Made by a program: the position numbers and the translations under genes. Of a DNA stretch of 64,000 nt, positions 26,473 to 35,541 are shown in pieces (position 1 is the first letter of the stretch; each line of letters starts with the position of its first letter). The notes below the pieces were generated by a model. The model was not told where the DNA came from. It saw only the letters and a list, made by a program, of their open reading frames with translations, and searched no databases. The stretch is from Streptomyces sp. NBC_00094 (GTDB lineage: Bacteria > Actinomycetota > Actinomycetes > Streptomycetales > Streptomycetaceae): contig NZ_JAPEMB010000001.1 of the NCBI RefSeq assembly GCF_026343125.1, forward strand, positions 6,887,501 to 6,951,500, in the 5' to 3' direction.

Positions 26473-29400
26473 GGGCCGTCGCCAGCTGGGCGCGCGAACG
26501 GACGTCGAGCTTCTGATAGATCCGGGTGAGCCGCGCCTCGACCGTCTTCACGCTCAGGTACAGCTTCGCCGCCGCCTCCTGGTTGCTGGCACCCTGGCCC
26601 ACCAGCCGGGCGAGCCGCAGCTCCGCCTCCGTGAGCGAGGAGAACGCGGGCAGCGCCTCCTCGCCGCCCGAGCCCGCCCCGGAGCTCTCGCCCGCCGCGC
26701 CCGCCGGGGTCTCGCCGGCCAGCGCGAGCCATGGCGCCGCCCCGACCCGCTCGAACACCGAGGCGGCCTCGTGCAGGGCGCTCTGCGCCGCAGACCGGCG
26801 CCGTCTGCGGCGCTCCACCCGGGCGAGCGCGATCAGGGCGCGCCCCTGCTCCAGCGGCAGCCCGGCCCGGCCGAAGCGCTCGGCCGTCCCCGTGAGGAGC
26901 TCGGCCGCCGCGTCCGTACGCCCCTCCGCCGCCAGACACAGGGCGTGCACGCGGTCGCAGCCCAGCAGGACCGTGCCTCGCCCGAGCCGCTCCGCCACCG
27001 GCCGTACCTCGGCGAGGACCGCCAGGGCCTCGTCGCCCGCGTCGGTGGTGAGCAGCGCCTCGGCGAGTTCCTCGTGCCAGCGCAGCATCGACGGGTCCAC
27101 GGTCGACTGGGCCCGCTCGTCGGCCTGGACGCGCCGCAGTGTCTCCAGTGCGGCGGCCACGTCCCCGTTGATGAGCTGGACCCTGCCGAGGGCGTACCGG
27201 CTGCGGGAGAGGAAGACCCGGTCGCCCTCCTCCTCCGAGGCCTGGACGCTGCGGCGGGCGTAGCTCGCGGCCCGCGCGAAGCTGCCGCCGGCGGTCTCCG
27301 CGAGCGCGAGCGCGTACCAGGCGGGACCGGGGGAGAGTCCCGCCTCCAAGGTGAGGGCGAGCGACTGCCCGGCGTGCCCGAGGGCCGCCGCGCACGGGCC
27401 GATCCGGGACTCGATCTCGGCGAGGGTGCTGAAGAGCTCGATGGCGTCCTCCACCGAGCCGCGCCGCTGCACCAGCGGGAGGAGGGCGCCCAGCTCGTCA
27501 CGGGCGTCCGTCAGCCGGCCGTCGAAGAGGGCGTGGCGGATCGTCAGGATCTGTGCGGCGTTGCGGATCCCGAGCGGGCGCTCGGCCAACTCCAGCGCGC
27601 GTGCCTGGGCGAGCACGGCCTCCGCGTCGGGAGAGCCGAGGGCCCGATCCATCCGTGCCTGTACGGTCAGCGCCTGCGCCGCCGTGCGCGGATCGCCCAT
27701 CGAGGCGGCCAGCGCGGCCGATTCGACAGCGGCCGTGCGGGAGCGCTGCGGATCGCCGTCCGCGAGCACGTACTTGACGGCGAGACGCAGCTGGACGGCC
27801 GCCCGCAGCGCGGTGTTCCCCTCGGAGTCCTCCATGGCGTGTACGTACATCTCGTCGAGCCCGGTCAGCCCCTGGCCCGCCGTGTCGAGGACGGCGAGGC
27901 GCGCCCTGACCCGGTCGGAGGGCGAGGCGTCCCGGGCGAGGAGGTCGGTGGCGGCCCGGATCGCGAGGTCGGCGCGGGCCGCGCGGGCGGCCTCCTCGGC
28001 GGCGTCGACGAGCCGGGCGATCCGCCGCGTACCGTGCCGTCCCGGCGTGGACTCGGCGGCGAGCAGGGCCAGTTCGGCGGCGAGCGCGCTGTTCCCGCGC
28101 CGTCTGGCGACCTCGGCTGCGGCGGCGACCTCGGCGGCGAGCTCCTCGTCGGGGATGTCGGTGGCGAGCGCCCGGTGGCGTACCGCCTCCACGGGGTCGT
28201 CCACGACCTCGGCGAGCGCCGCGTGCCCGGCGCTCCGCTCGGCCCAGCAGGCGTCGTGCACCAGGGTCGACGGCAGCAGCCCGGCGGTGAACGTCACCGA
28301 ACCGTCCTCGGCGAGCGACACAAGGTCGGCCCGCTCCGCCGTCGCGAGGTCCGCCTCGGCGTTGGGCCGGCCGGCCCGGCGCACCAGGGTCGCCGAGGGC
28401 CGCAGCGCCAGCGCGGCGAGCAGCAGCGTCTCGCGTACGGGAAGGGGCGCGGCGCCCAGCAGCTGGCGGGCGAGGTCGCGGGCGCGCCCGGAGAGCGTCA
28501 GCGCCTCCGCGTGGTGCACCGGGGTGCGGGCGTCGGCGAGGGAACGGCCCACGGCGAGCGCGAGCCGTGGATTGCCGCCGCTCGCGCGGTGGATGCGCCC
28601 GGCCATGCGGGAGGGCAGCCGGTGGTGGATGAGGAGTTCGGCGATCTCGTCGGCGTGCAGCGGGGGGACGAGCAGGACGTCCGCCTCCGACGGCACCCAG
28701 AGGTGTGTGGCGTGCGGGTCCTCGGGGCGGGAGGTCTCGCGGTGGCGGGACGACTCGTAGGTCTCGCCGTACGGCTCGGGGGTCTCCACGGCCACCACCC
28801 GCAGCGCGGGCGGCGCCAGGTGGAGGGCGAACCGCAGCAGGTCGGCGCTGTCCGCGTCGATGTGCTGCACACCGTCCACGACCAGCAGCACGGGGCCGCG
28901 GCAGGCGAGGGCGCGCAGGATCCGGGCGATGCCGAGCCGCAGGGCGATCGGGTCCCAGCCGCCCGCGTCGAGCGGCGCCTCGCGGCAGAGCATGGCGACG
29001 GCGGTGCGCTGGGGGCCGGGCAGTTCGTCGAAGATCCCGGAGGCGAGCACGCCGGGCGCGAACTGGCCGGAGGAGGTCTGGGCGTGGGCCGTCCGGCCGG
29101 GCGCGAGCTGCCCGGGCACGAACGGTGCGGGCGCGGACGGCCCGGACGTGGACTGTCCGGGCGTGGACTGTCCGGAAGCGAGAGGTCCGGTGGAGGACGG
29201 ACCGGTGGCGGGCAGTCCGTGAGAGGACGTCCTGGGGGTGGGCAGCCCGGAGGACGGCGCCCCAGGGGGCGACGATCCGGGGTGCGGCGACCCGTGCGGC
29301 GGCGGCCCGGCCGGAGGCAGGTCCGCGGCGGGCGGGTCGGGGACGGCGGCGCCGAGTCCCGGCCAGTTCACCGTCGCCGCCACGGAGGCCACCAGCGCGG

Positions 29401-29656
29401 CCGCCGCGGCTCCGGGTATCTCACGGTCGGACGGCAGGGTCGCGAGCCACAGCACGGTCTCGCCGCGGGCCTCCGCGCGGGCGGCCTCCGCGAGGGCGAG
29501 CTCGGTCTTGCCGACGCCCGCGGGTCCGGTGAGCAGGGCGCGGCCGCGCGCGTGCAGGACGCGTTCGAGCCGGGCGAGGAGTTCCTCGCGCCCGACCGGC
29601 GCCGGCGGTGCCCCCGCGCCGGTGGGACGCAAGGGGCGGTGCGGTGCTGTCGTCAC
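26462..29656 (-). CDS. LAL-type (large ATP-binding LuxR) transcriptional regulator
   Basis: A 1,064-residue protein from GTG 29656, with GGAGGTGG upstream. Walker A GPAGVGKT (44-51) and Walker B GPVLLVVDG (~254-262) define a STAND-type ATPase, followed by long TPR-like helices. The C-terminal ~60 residues (SSLTEAELRLARLVGQGASNQEAAAKLYLSVKTVEARL) are a LuxR/GerE helix-turn-helix. LALs activate antibiotic, degradative or sugar-regulated operons on binding an inducer. Residues ~108-206, between Walker A and Walker B, are a Pro/Ser/Gly-rich insertion of loosely repeated decapeptides that normal family members lack. The target operon is unknown. Confidence 0.9.
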   Translation of the reverse strand: MTTAPHRPLRPTGAGAPPAPVGREELLARLERVLHARGRALLTGPAGVGKTELALAEAARAEARGETVLWLATLPSDREIPGAAAAALVASVAATVNWPGLGAAVPDPPAADLPPAGPPPHGSPHPGSSPPGAPSSGLPTPRTSSHGLPATGPSSTGPLASGQSTPGQSTSGPSAPAPFVPGQLAPGRTAHAQTSSGQFAPGVLASGIFDELPGPQRTAVAMLCREAPLDAGGWDPIALRLGIARILRALACRGPVLLVVDGVQHIDADSADLLRFALHLAPPALRVVAVETPEPYGETYESSRHRETSRPEDPHATHLWVPSEADVLLVPPLHADEIAELLIHHRLPSRMAGRIHRASGGNPRLALAVGRSLADARTPVHHAEALTLSGRARDLARQLLGAAPLPVRETLLLAALALRPSATLVRRAGRPNAEADLATAERADLVSLAEDGSVTFTAGLLPSTLVHDACWAERSAGHAALAEVVDDPVEAVRHRALATDIPDEELAAEVAAAAEVARRRGNSALAAELALLAAESTPGRHGTRRIARLVDAAEEAARAARADLAIRAATDLLARDASPSDRVRARLAVLDTAGQGLTGLDEMYVHAMEDSEGNTALRAAVQLRLAVKYVLADGDPQRSRTAAVESAALAASMGDPRTAAQALTVQARMDRALGSPDAEAVLAQARALELAERPLGIRNAAQILTIRHALFDGRLTDARDELGALLPLVQRRGSVEDAIELFSTLAEIESRIGPCAAALGHAGQSLALTLEAGLSPGPAWYALALAETAGGSFARAASYARRSVQASEEEGDRVFLSRSRYALGRVQLINGDVAAALETLRRVQADERAQSTVDPSMLRWHEELAEALLTTDAGDEALAVLAEVRPVAERLGRGTVLLGCDRVHALCLAAEGRTDAAAELLTGTAERFGRAGLPLEQGRALIALARVERRRRRRSAAQSALHEAASVFERVGAAPWLALAGETPAGAAGESSGAGSGGEEALPAFSSLTEAELRLARLVGQGASNQEAAAKLYLSVKTVEARLTRIYQKLDVRSRAQLATALRR
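29039..29335 (-). repeat. Low-complexity Pro/Gly/Ser repeat insertion in LAL gene
   Basis: About 99 codons rich in GQSTPGQSTSG-like units interrupt the ATPase domain. On the plus strand the core is imperfect copies of GTGGACTGTCCGGGC-like units around 29120-29180. It stays in frame, so the protein is not broken. Confidence 0.75.
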
Positions 29657-29793
29657 TGTCCACCACCTCCGGCGCTCGGGCCCCGGCCCATGAGCCCCGT
29701 GGGCAGAGAATACGGAGCCCACGGGCGGAGTCCAGGCCCCTTGTCCGGCATACGGACGGAGTCTCTCCGCCGGGCTCCCTCCGCACACGCCAG

Positions 29794-29825
29794 GACGCGC
29801 CCGTGGTGTAGACCACGGGCGCGTC
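29794..29825. terminator. Strong hairpin between subtilisin and LAL genes
   Basis: A perfect 14-bp stem (GACGCGCCCGTGGT with its complement) encloses GTAG. It lies 57 bases beyond the stop of the minus-strand subtilisin gene and upstream of the LAL start, so it should end the subtilisin transcript. Confidence 0.85.
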
Positions 29826-29881
29826 GCTGACCAGCAAGGATGCTGATGTGGGGGGTGGTTCAGAAGAGGTTGAGCGGTGGA

Positions 29882-31711
29882 TCAGAAGGTGAGCGTCCAC
29901 GAGTCGATGTAGCCGGTGTCACCCGATGCCACATCGCGGACCTGGAGCTTCCAGGTGCCGTTCGCGACCTCGCTCGACGCGTCGACCGTGTACGTCGCCA
30001 GGACGTTGTCGGCGCTGTCCGAGGAGGAGGACGCCTTCAGGTTGCGCACGGTGCCGTCGGGGGCGATCAGGTCGATGACCAGGTCCCCGCGCCAGCTGTG
30101 CTTGATGTCCACGCCGACCTTGAGGGCGGCGGGGGCGTTGCCGGTGCGGCCGGTCACGGCGATCGAGGACGACACGGTGGTGTTGTCGGAGATCGTCACG
30201 TCCGTCGCGTTCGTGAAGACGGTGCCCGTCGGCGGGGTGGTGGTGGTGACGGCGTCCACGGTCTTCGCGGAGTCGGCGATACCGGTGCCGCAGCCGCCGG
30301 TGCAGGTGCCGGGCAGCGGGCGGGCGTTGGTCTTGATCGCGGACTCGATCTCGGCCGGGGTGAGGGTGCTCTTGGCCGACTTCAGCAGGGCGGCCAGGCC
30401 GGCGATGTGCGGCGCGGCCATCGAGGTGCCCTGGTAGGGCTTGTAGTTCTCGGCCGACTGGGTCGTCGTGCCCGAGTTCAGCGTGGAGTAGATGCCGTTC
30501 TCGGGGGTGGTGACGGTGCCGGGCGTGTCGGTGGAGCGGCGGGTCTCGCCACCGGGCGCGGCCACGTCCACGATGGTGCCGTAGTTGGAGTAGTACGACC
30601 GGTTGCCCTCACGGCTGGTCGACGCCACGGTGATGACGTTCGAGCAGTTCGCGGGGGTGAAGCCGGAGGCGTTGGCGTTGCTGTTGCCCGCGGCGACGAC
30701 GACGGTGGTACCGCGCGAGACGGCGCCGTTGATGGCGGTCTGGTAGACGCTCGGGCAGGTGGAGCTGGCGCCGCCCAGGCTGAGGTTGATGACCTTCGAC
30801 GGGTTCGCGTTGGCCGGGATGCCCGGCACGGAGCCGCCGGACGCCCAGGTGATGGCGTCGGCGATGTCGGAGGACGAGCCGCCGCACTTGCCGAGCACCC
30901 GCACGGGCTGGATCTTCGCGTTGTACGCGATGCCCGCGATGCCCTTGGTGTTGTTCGTGACGGCGCCGATGGTGCCGGCCACGTGGGTGCCGTGCCAGGA
31001 GGAGTTGGACGCCCTGGAGCCGGTGCCGCACTCGCCGTCGGTGGCGTTCCAGTCGCCCTCGTCCTTCGGGTCCGCGTCACGGCCGTTGCCGTCGCGGGCG
31101 TCGGCGGACGTGGAGATGAAGTCGTAACCGGAGACGACGTTGGTCGCCAGGTCGGTGTGGGCCGCGTAGCCGGTGTCGATGACGGCGACGGTCACGCCGG
31201 AGCCGGTCGTCTTGTCCCAGGCCGCAGGAACGTTCATGCCACCGGTGGCCTCGAAGAGGTCCCACTGCTTGGTGTAGTCGGTGTCGTTCGGCGTGACAGC
31301 CATCGCGTAGGCGCGGATGTCGGGCTCGACCGAGGCGACGGACGGGTCGGCGCGGAACGCGTCCATGACCTCCGTCAGGTCCTGCTTGGTGGCGCTGTCG
31401 CCCAGGTCGACCAGGGCGCCACCGCCGGCGAGGCGGCGCTCGAAGGAGAGCTGCTCGCCCGTCTTCGCGGCCTTCTCGGCCGTGTCGCTCTTCGCGGCGG
31501 TGTTGGAACCGGCCTCGGCGGCCTGGCTCTTGTAGGTGACGATGACCTTCTCGACCGGGGCGCTCGGAAGCGCCCGCATGGTCTGCGAAGCCGGGGCCGG
31601 CTTCGGGCTGGCAGCGCCCGGGGCGGCGGCGAACGCCCCGGTGGTGGCAGCGGCGCCGAGGATCGCGGCGCTCGCGACCACGGATATGACTCTCCGCCTG
31701 GAACCGTTCAA
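29882..31711 (-). CDS. Secreted S8 subtilisin-like protease with P-domain
   Basis: A 609-residue protein starting at TTG 31711, eight bases after GAAAGGG. It has a signal peptide (RRRVISVVASAAILGAAATTGAFAAAP) and an I9-type propeptide (VEKVIVTYKS, then PDIRAYAM). The S8 catalytic domain has all three residues: Asp in VAVIDTGY, His in SSWHGTHVAG and Ser in QGTSMAAPH. The C-terminal ~110 residues (FTNATDVTISDN, then HSWRGDLVIDLIAPDGT, ending IDSWTLTF) are a proprotein-convertase P-domain. It is an extracellular protease for growth on protein or for processing other exported proteins. The TTG start may keep synthesis low. Confidence 0.93.
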   Translation of the reverse strand: MNGSRRRVISVVASAAILGAAATTGAFAAAPGAASPKPAPASQTMRALPSAPVEKVIVTYKSQAAEAGSNTAAKSDTAEKAAKTGEQLSFERRLAGGGALVDLGDSATKQDLTEVMDAFRADPSVASVEPDIRAYAMAVTPNDTDYTKQWDLFEATGGMNVPAAWDKTTGSGVTVAVIDTGYAAHTDLATNVVSGYDFISTSADARDGNGRDADPKDEGDWNATDGECGTGSRASNSSWHGTHVAGTIGAVTNNTKGIAGIAYNAKIQPVRVLGKCGGSSSDIADAITWASGGSVPGIPANANPSKVINLSLGGASSTCPSVYQTAINGAVSRGTTVVVAAGNSNANASGFTPANCSNVITVASTSREGNRSYYSNYGTIVDVAAPGGETRRSTDTPGTVTTPENGIYSTLNSGTTTQSAENYKPYQGTSMAAPHIAGLAALLKSAKSTLTPAEIESAIKTNARPLPGTCTGGCGTGIADSAKTVDAVTTTTPPTGTVFTNATDVTISDNTTVSSSIAVTGRTGNAPAALKVGVDIKHSWRGDLVIDLIAPDGTVRNLKASSSSDSADNVLATYTVDASSEVANGTWKLQVRDVASGDTGYIDSWTLTF

Positions 31712-32391
31712 GGTGTGGCCCTTTCAAGTACGACGTAACTGCGGAGCAGTGGCGGCGGCGCGGGACGATTCGGGGCGAAGTGGGGTCGCTGTCCGTCGGT
31801 CCCTGGGCTGGGGAGCCCGTGCGCCGCCACCGGCGCGACGACCCGGGTCAAGGTCGTCACCGGGGGATGCCACCCTCCTCATGCACCTGTCAGGTGCGGC
31901 TCGGGGGATGATATCTGCCGGTGGGGAGGACAGTAGGGAACGGGGGAGTGAACCCGATACGGGGAAAACCCTTGTCACCCCTCACAGGGCGGCGGGGGTC
32001 CGGGGGAGGGACACGGAGAACCGGCGGGGGTGAGGGCGCGACTGGCTGGTGTTTCGGCTGGTGGCGGGGGGCGAGGGGAGCACCGCGAGGGGGCGAGGGG
32101 AGCGCCGCGAGGGGGCGAGGGGAGCGCCGCGAGGGGGCGAGGGGTGGGGGCCGCTCGGCAGGCGAAGGGGCCCGGCGGACGGGTTCGCGGGACGGCTGGG
32201 GCCGGCGGGGGAGCGTCATCAGCCGGGCGTGCGGCGTCCGTGAGTCGAGTTCGAGTTCGAGTTCGAGTACGCGACGTTAGTCGGTCGTCCGTCGTCGGTT
32301 GCAGGGTTGCCGGTCGCAGGGTCGCCGGTCGGACGTCGGCCGTCTGCGGCCCGGCCGTTCGCCGCTCGAAGGCCCGGCCGTCCCTCGTCCG
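31712..32391. other. 680-base stretch without a supported gene
   Basis: It contains the subtilisin promoter region, a 22-base tandem repeat (32071-32144) and a short GAGTTC microsatellite near 32245-32268. Small open frames here are Gly/Arg repeat translations with no family resemblance and no good ribosome site. No RNA gene was recognised. Confidence 0.6.
32071..32144. repeat. 22-base tandem repeat, about 3.4 copies
   Basis: Units beginning GCGAGGGGAGC start at 32071, 32093, 32115 and 32137. The first three are nearly identical and the last is partial. The period is not a multiple of three, so it is not coding. Confidence 0.85.
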
Positions 32392-33258
32392 TCAGCCGAG
32401 TTCGAGCGTCGTGACGCCGAAGACCCGCTCCCGCGCCACCGGGCGGACGGGCCCCGTGTACATGCGGGCCGTCTCGAAGGTCGGCTCGAGGCCGCGCTCC
32501 AGCGCCACGCGGGCCGCCGCCGGATTGGCCTCCGGCATGTCCACGGCGATCCGTGCGGCGCCGAAGTCCCGTGCCTCGGCGGCGAGCGCGTCGAGCAGGG
32601 CCGCCGCGTCCGCCGGGGTGTCCGCGAACAGCGGCCCGACGCGGGCCTCGTCCTGGGCGGGGCGGACGACCCCGTACCCGGTCGGACGACCGTCGACGAC
32701 CCGGACCAGCGCGCGGTGCCCGGGCGTGGTCAGCCAGGCGGACAGGAAACGCGGTCGGTCGGCGTGGTGGCAGGCGCTGTCGTACGCGGCGACGACGGCC
32801 GGGTCGACCCGCTCGGCGGGCACCACGCCGGTCACCGGACGGTCGGGCGCGGGGATCTCGCCCACGAAGCGCGCCGTGCGGTACGCCGTGGAGAAGCCGG
32901 AGCGGCGGTAGTTGTCCTGCTGCGCAGGCACCCCGTCGAGTCCGACGGAACGGTCACCCGCGTGGGCGAGCGCGGCCCGCCAGGTGGCCAGGCCGTGGCC
33001 GAGCCCACGGCGTTCGGGACGGACGAGGTAGAAGCCGAGGAAGGCGTAGGCGTCGCTGTAGTTGACGACCGAGATGGCGGAGACCGGCTCCCCGTCGACC
33101 CTGCCGAGGAAGAAGCCGCCGGGGTCCTGCGCGAAGAAGGCGGGGACGTCGGAGAGCCCGGGGTTCCACCCCTCCTCGGCCGCCCAGGAGCGCACGAGAG
33201 CCCAGTCCTCGGGCATGGCGGGGGCGACGGACAGCGAACCGGAGGAGGCGTGGGCCAT
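32392..33258 (-). CDS. GNAT-family N-acetyltransferase
   Basis: A 288-residue protein from ATG 33258 after GAAGGAACCCC. The N-terminal half carries a GNAT fold with the acetyl-CoA loop region VRPERRGLGHGLATW (R-x-x-G-x-G/A) and the later NYRRSGF. The C-terminal half (PDRPVTGVVPAERVDPAVVAAYD and on) matches the second domain of YitH-like acetyltransferases. The substrate is unknown. It is monocistronic: the next minus-strand gene upstream ends about 360 bases away. Confidence 0.88.
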   Translation of the reverse strand: MAHASSGSLSVAPAMPEDWALVRSWAAEEGWNPGLSDVPAFFAQDPGGFFLGRVDGEPVSAISVVNYSDAYAFLGFYLVRPERRGLGHGLATWRAALAHAGDRSVGLDGVPAQQDNYRRSGFSTAYRTARFVGEIPAPDRPVTGVVPAERVDPAVVAAYDSACHHADRPRFLSAWLTTPGHRALVRVVDGRPTGYGVVRPAQDEARVGPLFADTPADAAALLDALAAEARDFGAARIAVDMPEANPAAARVALERGLEPTFETARMYTGPVRPVARERVFGVTTLELG

Positions 33259-33616
33259 GGGGTTCCTTCAACAGCCGGAGCCGGGCGGGGCGGCGGAGCG
33301 GTCGGGTGCACGACGGGACGGGGGCGGAGCGCGCCGAGCATAGTGCCGCCGTACGACACGTCGACCGCCCACCGGTCGATTCCGGCCGCGTGCTTCTGCT
33401 CCGCAGCGGGGTGGCTCCGCCGCTCCGTGGCGCGGCAGCTCCACCGCCCCGCGAGCGCTTCCGCCCCGCGCCGCTCCGCCGTCCCGCCCCCTCGCGTACC
33501 GACCGCCACGGGGCCGAGGACACCGGACGGAACCGGCCCGCGGGCGCCGACCGTCGCCGACCGTCGCGGGCCCAGAGGGTGTCTTGACCACGGCCGCGAA
33601 CAGCGCCCCGCCCCGG
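33259..33616. other. 358-base intergenic stretch
   Basis: No gene is supported. It holds the GNAT promoter region and, near its upper end, GGCCCGCG (33535-33542) with its complement (33565-33572) around a 22-base loop. That is a possible weak terminator for the NAD-kinase-like gene. Confidence 0.45.
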
Positions 33617-34522
33617 TCAGCCCACCAGCCGCAGGCGCGGCTTCGCCGCCGTGAGGCGGATGGTCTGGCCCCACGTCAGGTGCAGCGCGTCCGACTCGAC
33701 ACCGTCGCCGAAGGCGACCAGGCGGTCCGATTCGACGGTGAGGCGCAGGCCCTGGCCCGCGTCGAGGAGCCCCTCGACGCGGTGGGTACCGGTCGTCGGT
33801 GACGGCCAGGCCTCGCGGACGAACCAGGCGAGCCGCGCGTCCGCCGGCGCGGGCAGGGCGAGCGTGCTGGAGCGCTGTTCCCACAGGGAGCGCAGCCACC
33901 CCGTGGCCCCCGTGCCGGTGCCGACCAGGACACCCGAGGAGGCTTGGGGCTCGGGCTCCGGCGGGGCGTCGGGACCGTCGAGCCCCAGGGAGTACCGCGC
34001 GGTCTGGTGGCCGGGCGGGCCGACGTAGATCTCGTTCAGCGCGAGGAGCCGCTGCGCGTCGTCGGTGACCGCCTCCACCATCGTCAGCTCGTCGACCGTC
34101 GCCCCGTCGCCCGCCGCGTACGGGAGCAGCCGTCGCGCGTGCGCCGCGCGGTGCCGTACGAGAACGCCCGCGTTGCGCCCGGGGTCCGCGTCGATCCCGA
34201 TGACCGGCTGACCCGTCAGGTACTTCGCCGCGTTGGCGACGAGACCGTCCTGGCCGACCACGACGACCACGTCCTCGGGACCGAACAGGAACCGGTCCAG
34301 ATCGGCGCGCTCCACCCGGGTCTGCCGCCACGACAGCGGAACCGCGCCCGCCACCTCGGCGAGCGCGCGGTGGACGCGCTCGTGCCGTTCCCGCACCTCC
34401 TCGACCGAGCGGCCGCGCGCGGAGAGGAAGAACGCGGCCTGGCCGTGGGTGCCGTGCCGGGCGAGCAGCTCCTCGTACTCCGTGGTCCGGTGCACGAGCA
34501 CCGCGCGCGGCGCGAGACTCAC
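33617..34522 (-). CDS. Divergent NAD(+)/NADH kinase-like protein
   Basis: A 301-residue protein from GTG 34522, overlapping the SPFH gene stop (GTGA). The ATP-NAD kinase layout is visible: an N-terminal Rossmann half with VVVVVGQDGLVANAAKYL (GQDG at 90-93 replacing GGDG) and PVIGIDADPG. A second half has VLVGTGTGATGWLRSLW in the position of the TPTGSTAY motif. Both key motifs are altered, so it may phosphorylate NAD poorly or use another substrate. It is translationally coupled to an SPFH protein and under a doubly palindromic promoter. Confidence 0.8.
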   Translation of the reverse strand: MSLAPRAVLVHRTTEYEELLARHGTHGQAAFFLSARGRSVEEVRERHERVHRALAEVAGAVPLSWRQTRVERADLDRFLFGPEDVVVVVGQDGLVANAAKYLTGQPVIGIDADPGRNAGVLVRHRAAHARRLLPYAAGDGATVDELTMVEAVTDDAQRLLALNEIYVGPPGHQTARYSLGLDGPDAPPEPEPQASSGVLVGTGTGATGWLRSLWEQRSSTLALPAPADARLAWFVREAWPSPTTGTHRVEGLLDAGQGLRLTVESDRLVAFGDGVESDALHLTWGQTIRLTAAKPRLRLVG

Positions 34523-35529
34523 GACCGGGCCCCGCCCTCGCCGCCCAGCTTCGCGAGGAGCCCGGTCAGCACGTCGGGGGAGAGCGTCAGGTGCTCGATG
34601 CGGGGCAGGTTCTCCGCGGCCCGGTGCACGGCGAGGGCGTGCAGGGTCGCCGGCTCCGCCTCCGCGTGCGCCCGCAGCCACGCGGACTGCGCGCCGGCGC
34701 GCGCCTCGCCGACCAGCTGCGCCGCCTCGGCCTCGGCCCGGGCGAGCCGGACCTTCCGTACGGCCTCGGCCTCGGCCCGTACCGCGTCGGCGGCGGCGCT
34801 CTCCTCGGCCTCGCGACGGGCGTTGGTGCCGCGCTGCTCGACGAGCCGCTCCTCCTGGCGGGCCAGCTCGATCTTGCTGGCGAGCTCGTTCTCGGCGATG
34901 GTGCGCTCGCGCTCGACCGCCACGGCCCGGCGCTCGTACGTGGCGCGGTCGGCCTCCTGCTGGATCTGCTCGCGAGCGGGGGTGCGCAGGGCGCGCTCGA
35001 CCTCCGGTTCGGGGCGGATCGCCACCACCCGGACCGCGACCAGCTCGATGCCCGTGTCCGGAAGGCGCGGTTCGGCCGCGAGGCCCGCCGAGATCCGGTC
35101 GCGTACCGCCGCCACCCCGTCGACGAGGGCCGCCGCGAGCGTGGTGCGGGCGAGGACGTCGAGGGCGTGCTGCTGGGCGGTCTCGGTGAGGAGCGTGGCG
35201 ATCTGCTCCAGAGGCGTCCCGCGCCAGGCGCCGGTGTCGGGGTCGATCGAGAAGTCGAGCCGGGTGGCGGCCGCGCCCGGGTCGCCGATCCGGTACGTGA
35301 CGGTGGACTGCACGCTCACGTCCTGGAAGTCGGCCGTGCGGGCGTGGAACGCCATCGCGAGTTCCCGGTCGTTCACGGGCACCTCGGAGAGGGCGGCGGT
35401 ACGCGGCCGGAACCAGAAGCTCAGCCCCTCACCGTCGTGGACGAGCTGTCCGCGGCGCTGGTGGCGGATGTGGGCGGTGGGCGCGGAGCGCAGATGGCGC
35501 CAGCCGGACCGCCGGGTGATGTCAGCCAT
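34519..35529 (-). CDS. SPFH/Band 7 domain protein
   Basis: A 336-residue protein. Residues ~25-200 are the SPFH domain (GLSFWFRPRTAALSEVPVNDRE, then DVSVQSTVTYRIGDP, then GIELVAVRVVAIRP). A long Ala/Glu/Arg coiled coil follows (~200-290: REQIQQEADRATYERRAVAVERERTIAENE and on). There is no N-terminal transmembrane segment, unlike flotillins and stomatins, so membrane contact would be peripheral. ATG 35529 follows AAGGGGGTTTC. It heads a two-gene operon with the NAD-kinase-like gene, started from a promoter built into two identical palindromes. Confidence 0.88.
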   Translation of the reverse strand: MADITRRSGWRHLRSAPTAHIRHQRRGQLVHDGEGLSFWFRPRTAALSEVPVNDRELAMAFHARTADFQDVSVQSTVTYRIGDPGAAATRLDFSIDPDTGAWRGTPLEQIATLLTETAQQHALDVLARTTLAAALVDGVAAVRDRISAGLAAEPRLPDTGIELVAVRVVAIRPEPEVERALRTPAREQIQQEADRATYERRAVAVERERTIAENELASKIELARQEERLVEQRGTNARREAEESAAADAVRAEAEAVRKVRLARAEAEAAQLVGEARAGAQSAWLRAHAEAEPATLHALAVHRAAENLPRIEHLTLSPDVLTGLLAKLGGEGGARS

Positions 35530-35541
35530 GAAACCCCCTTG

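Noticed and set aside
31921..32280. Small plus-strand gene in the 680-base gap
   Set aside because: The translation is repeat-derived Gly/Arg and poly-Ser, with no ribosome site or homologue-like motif.
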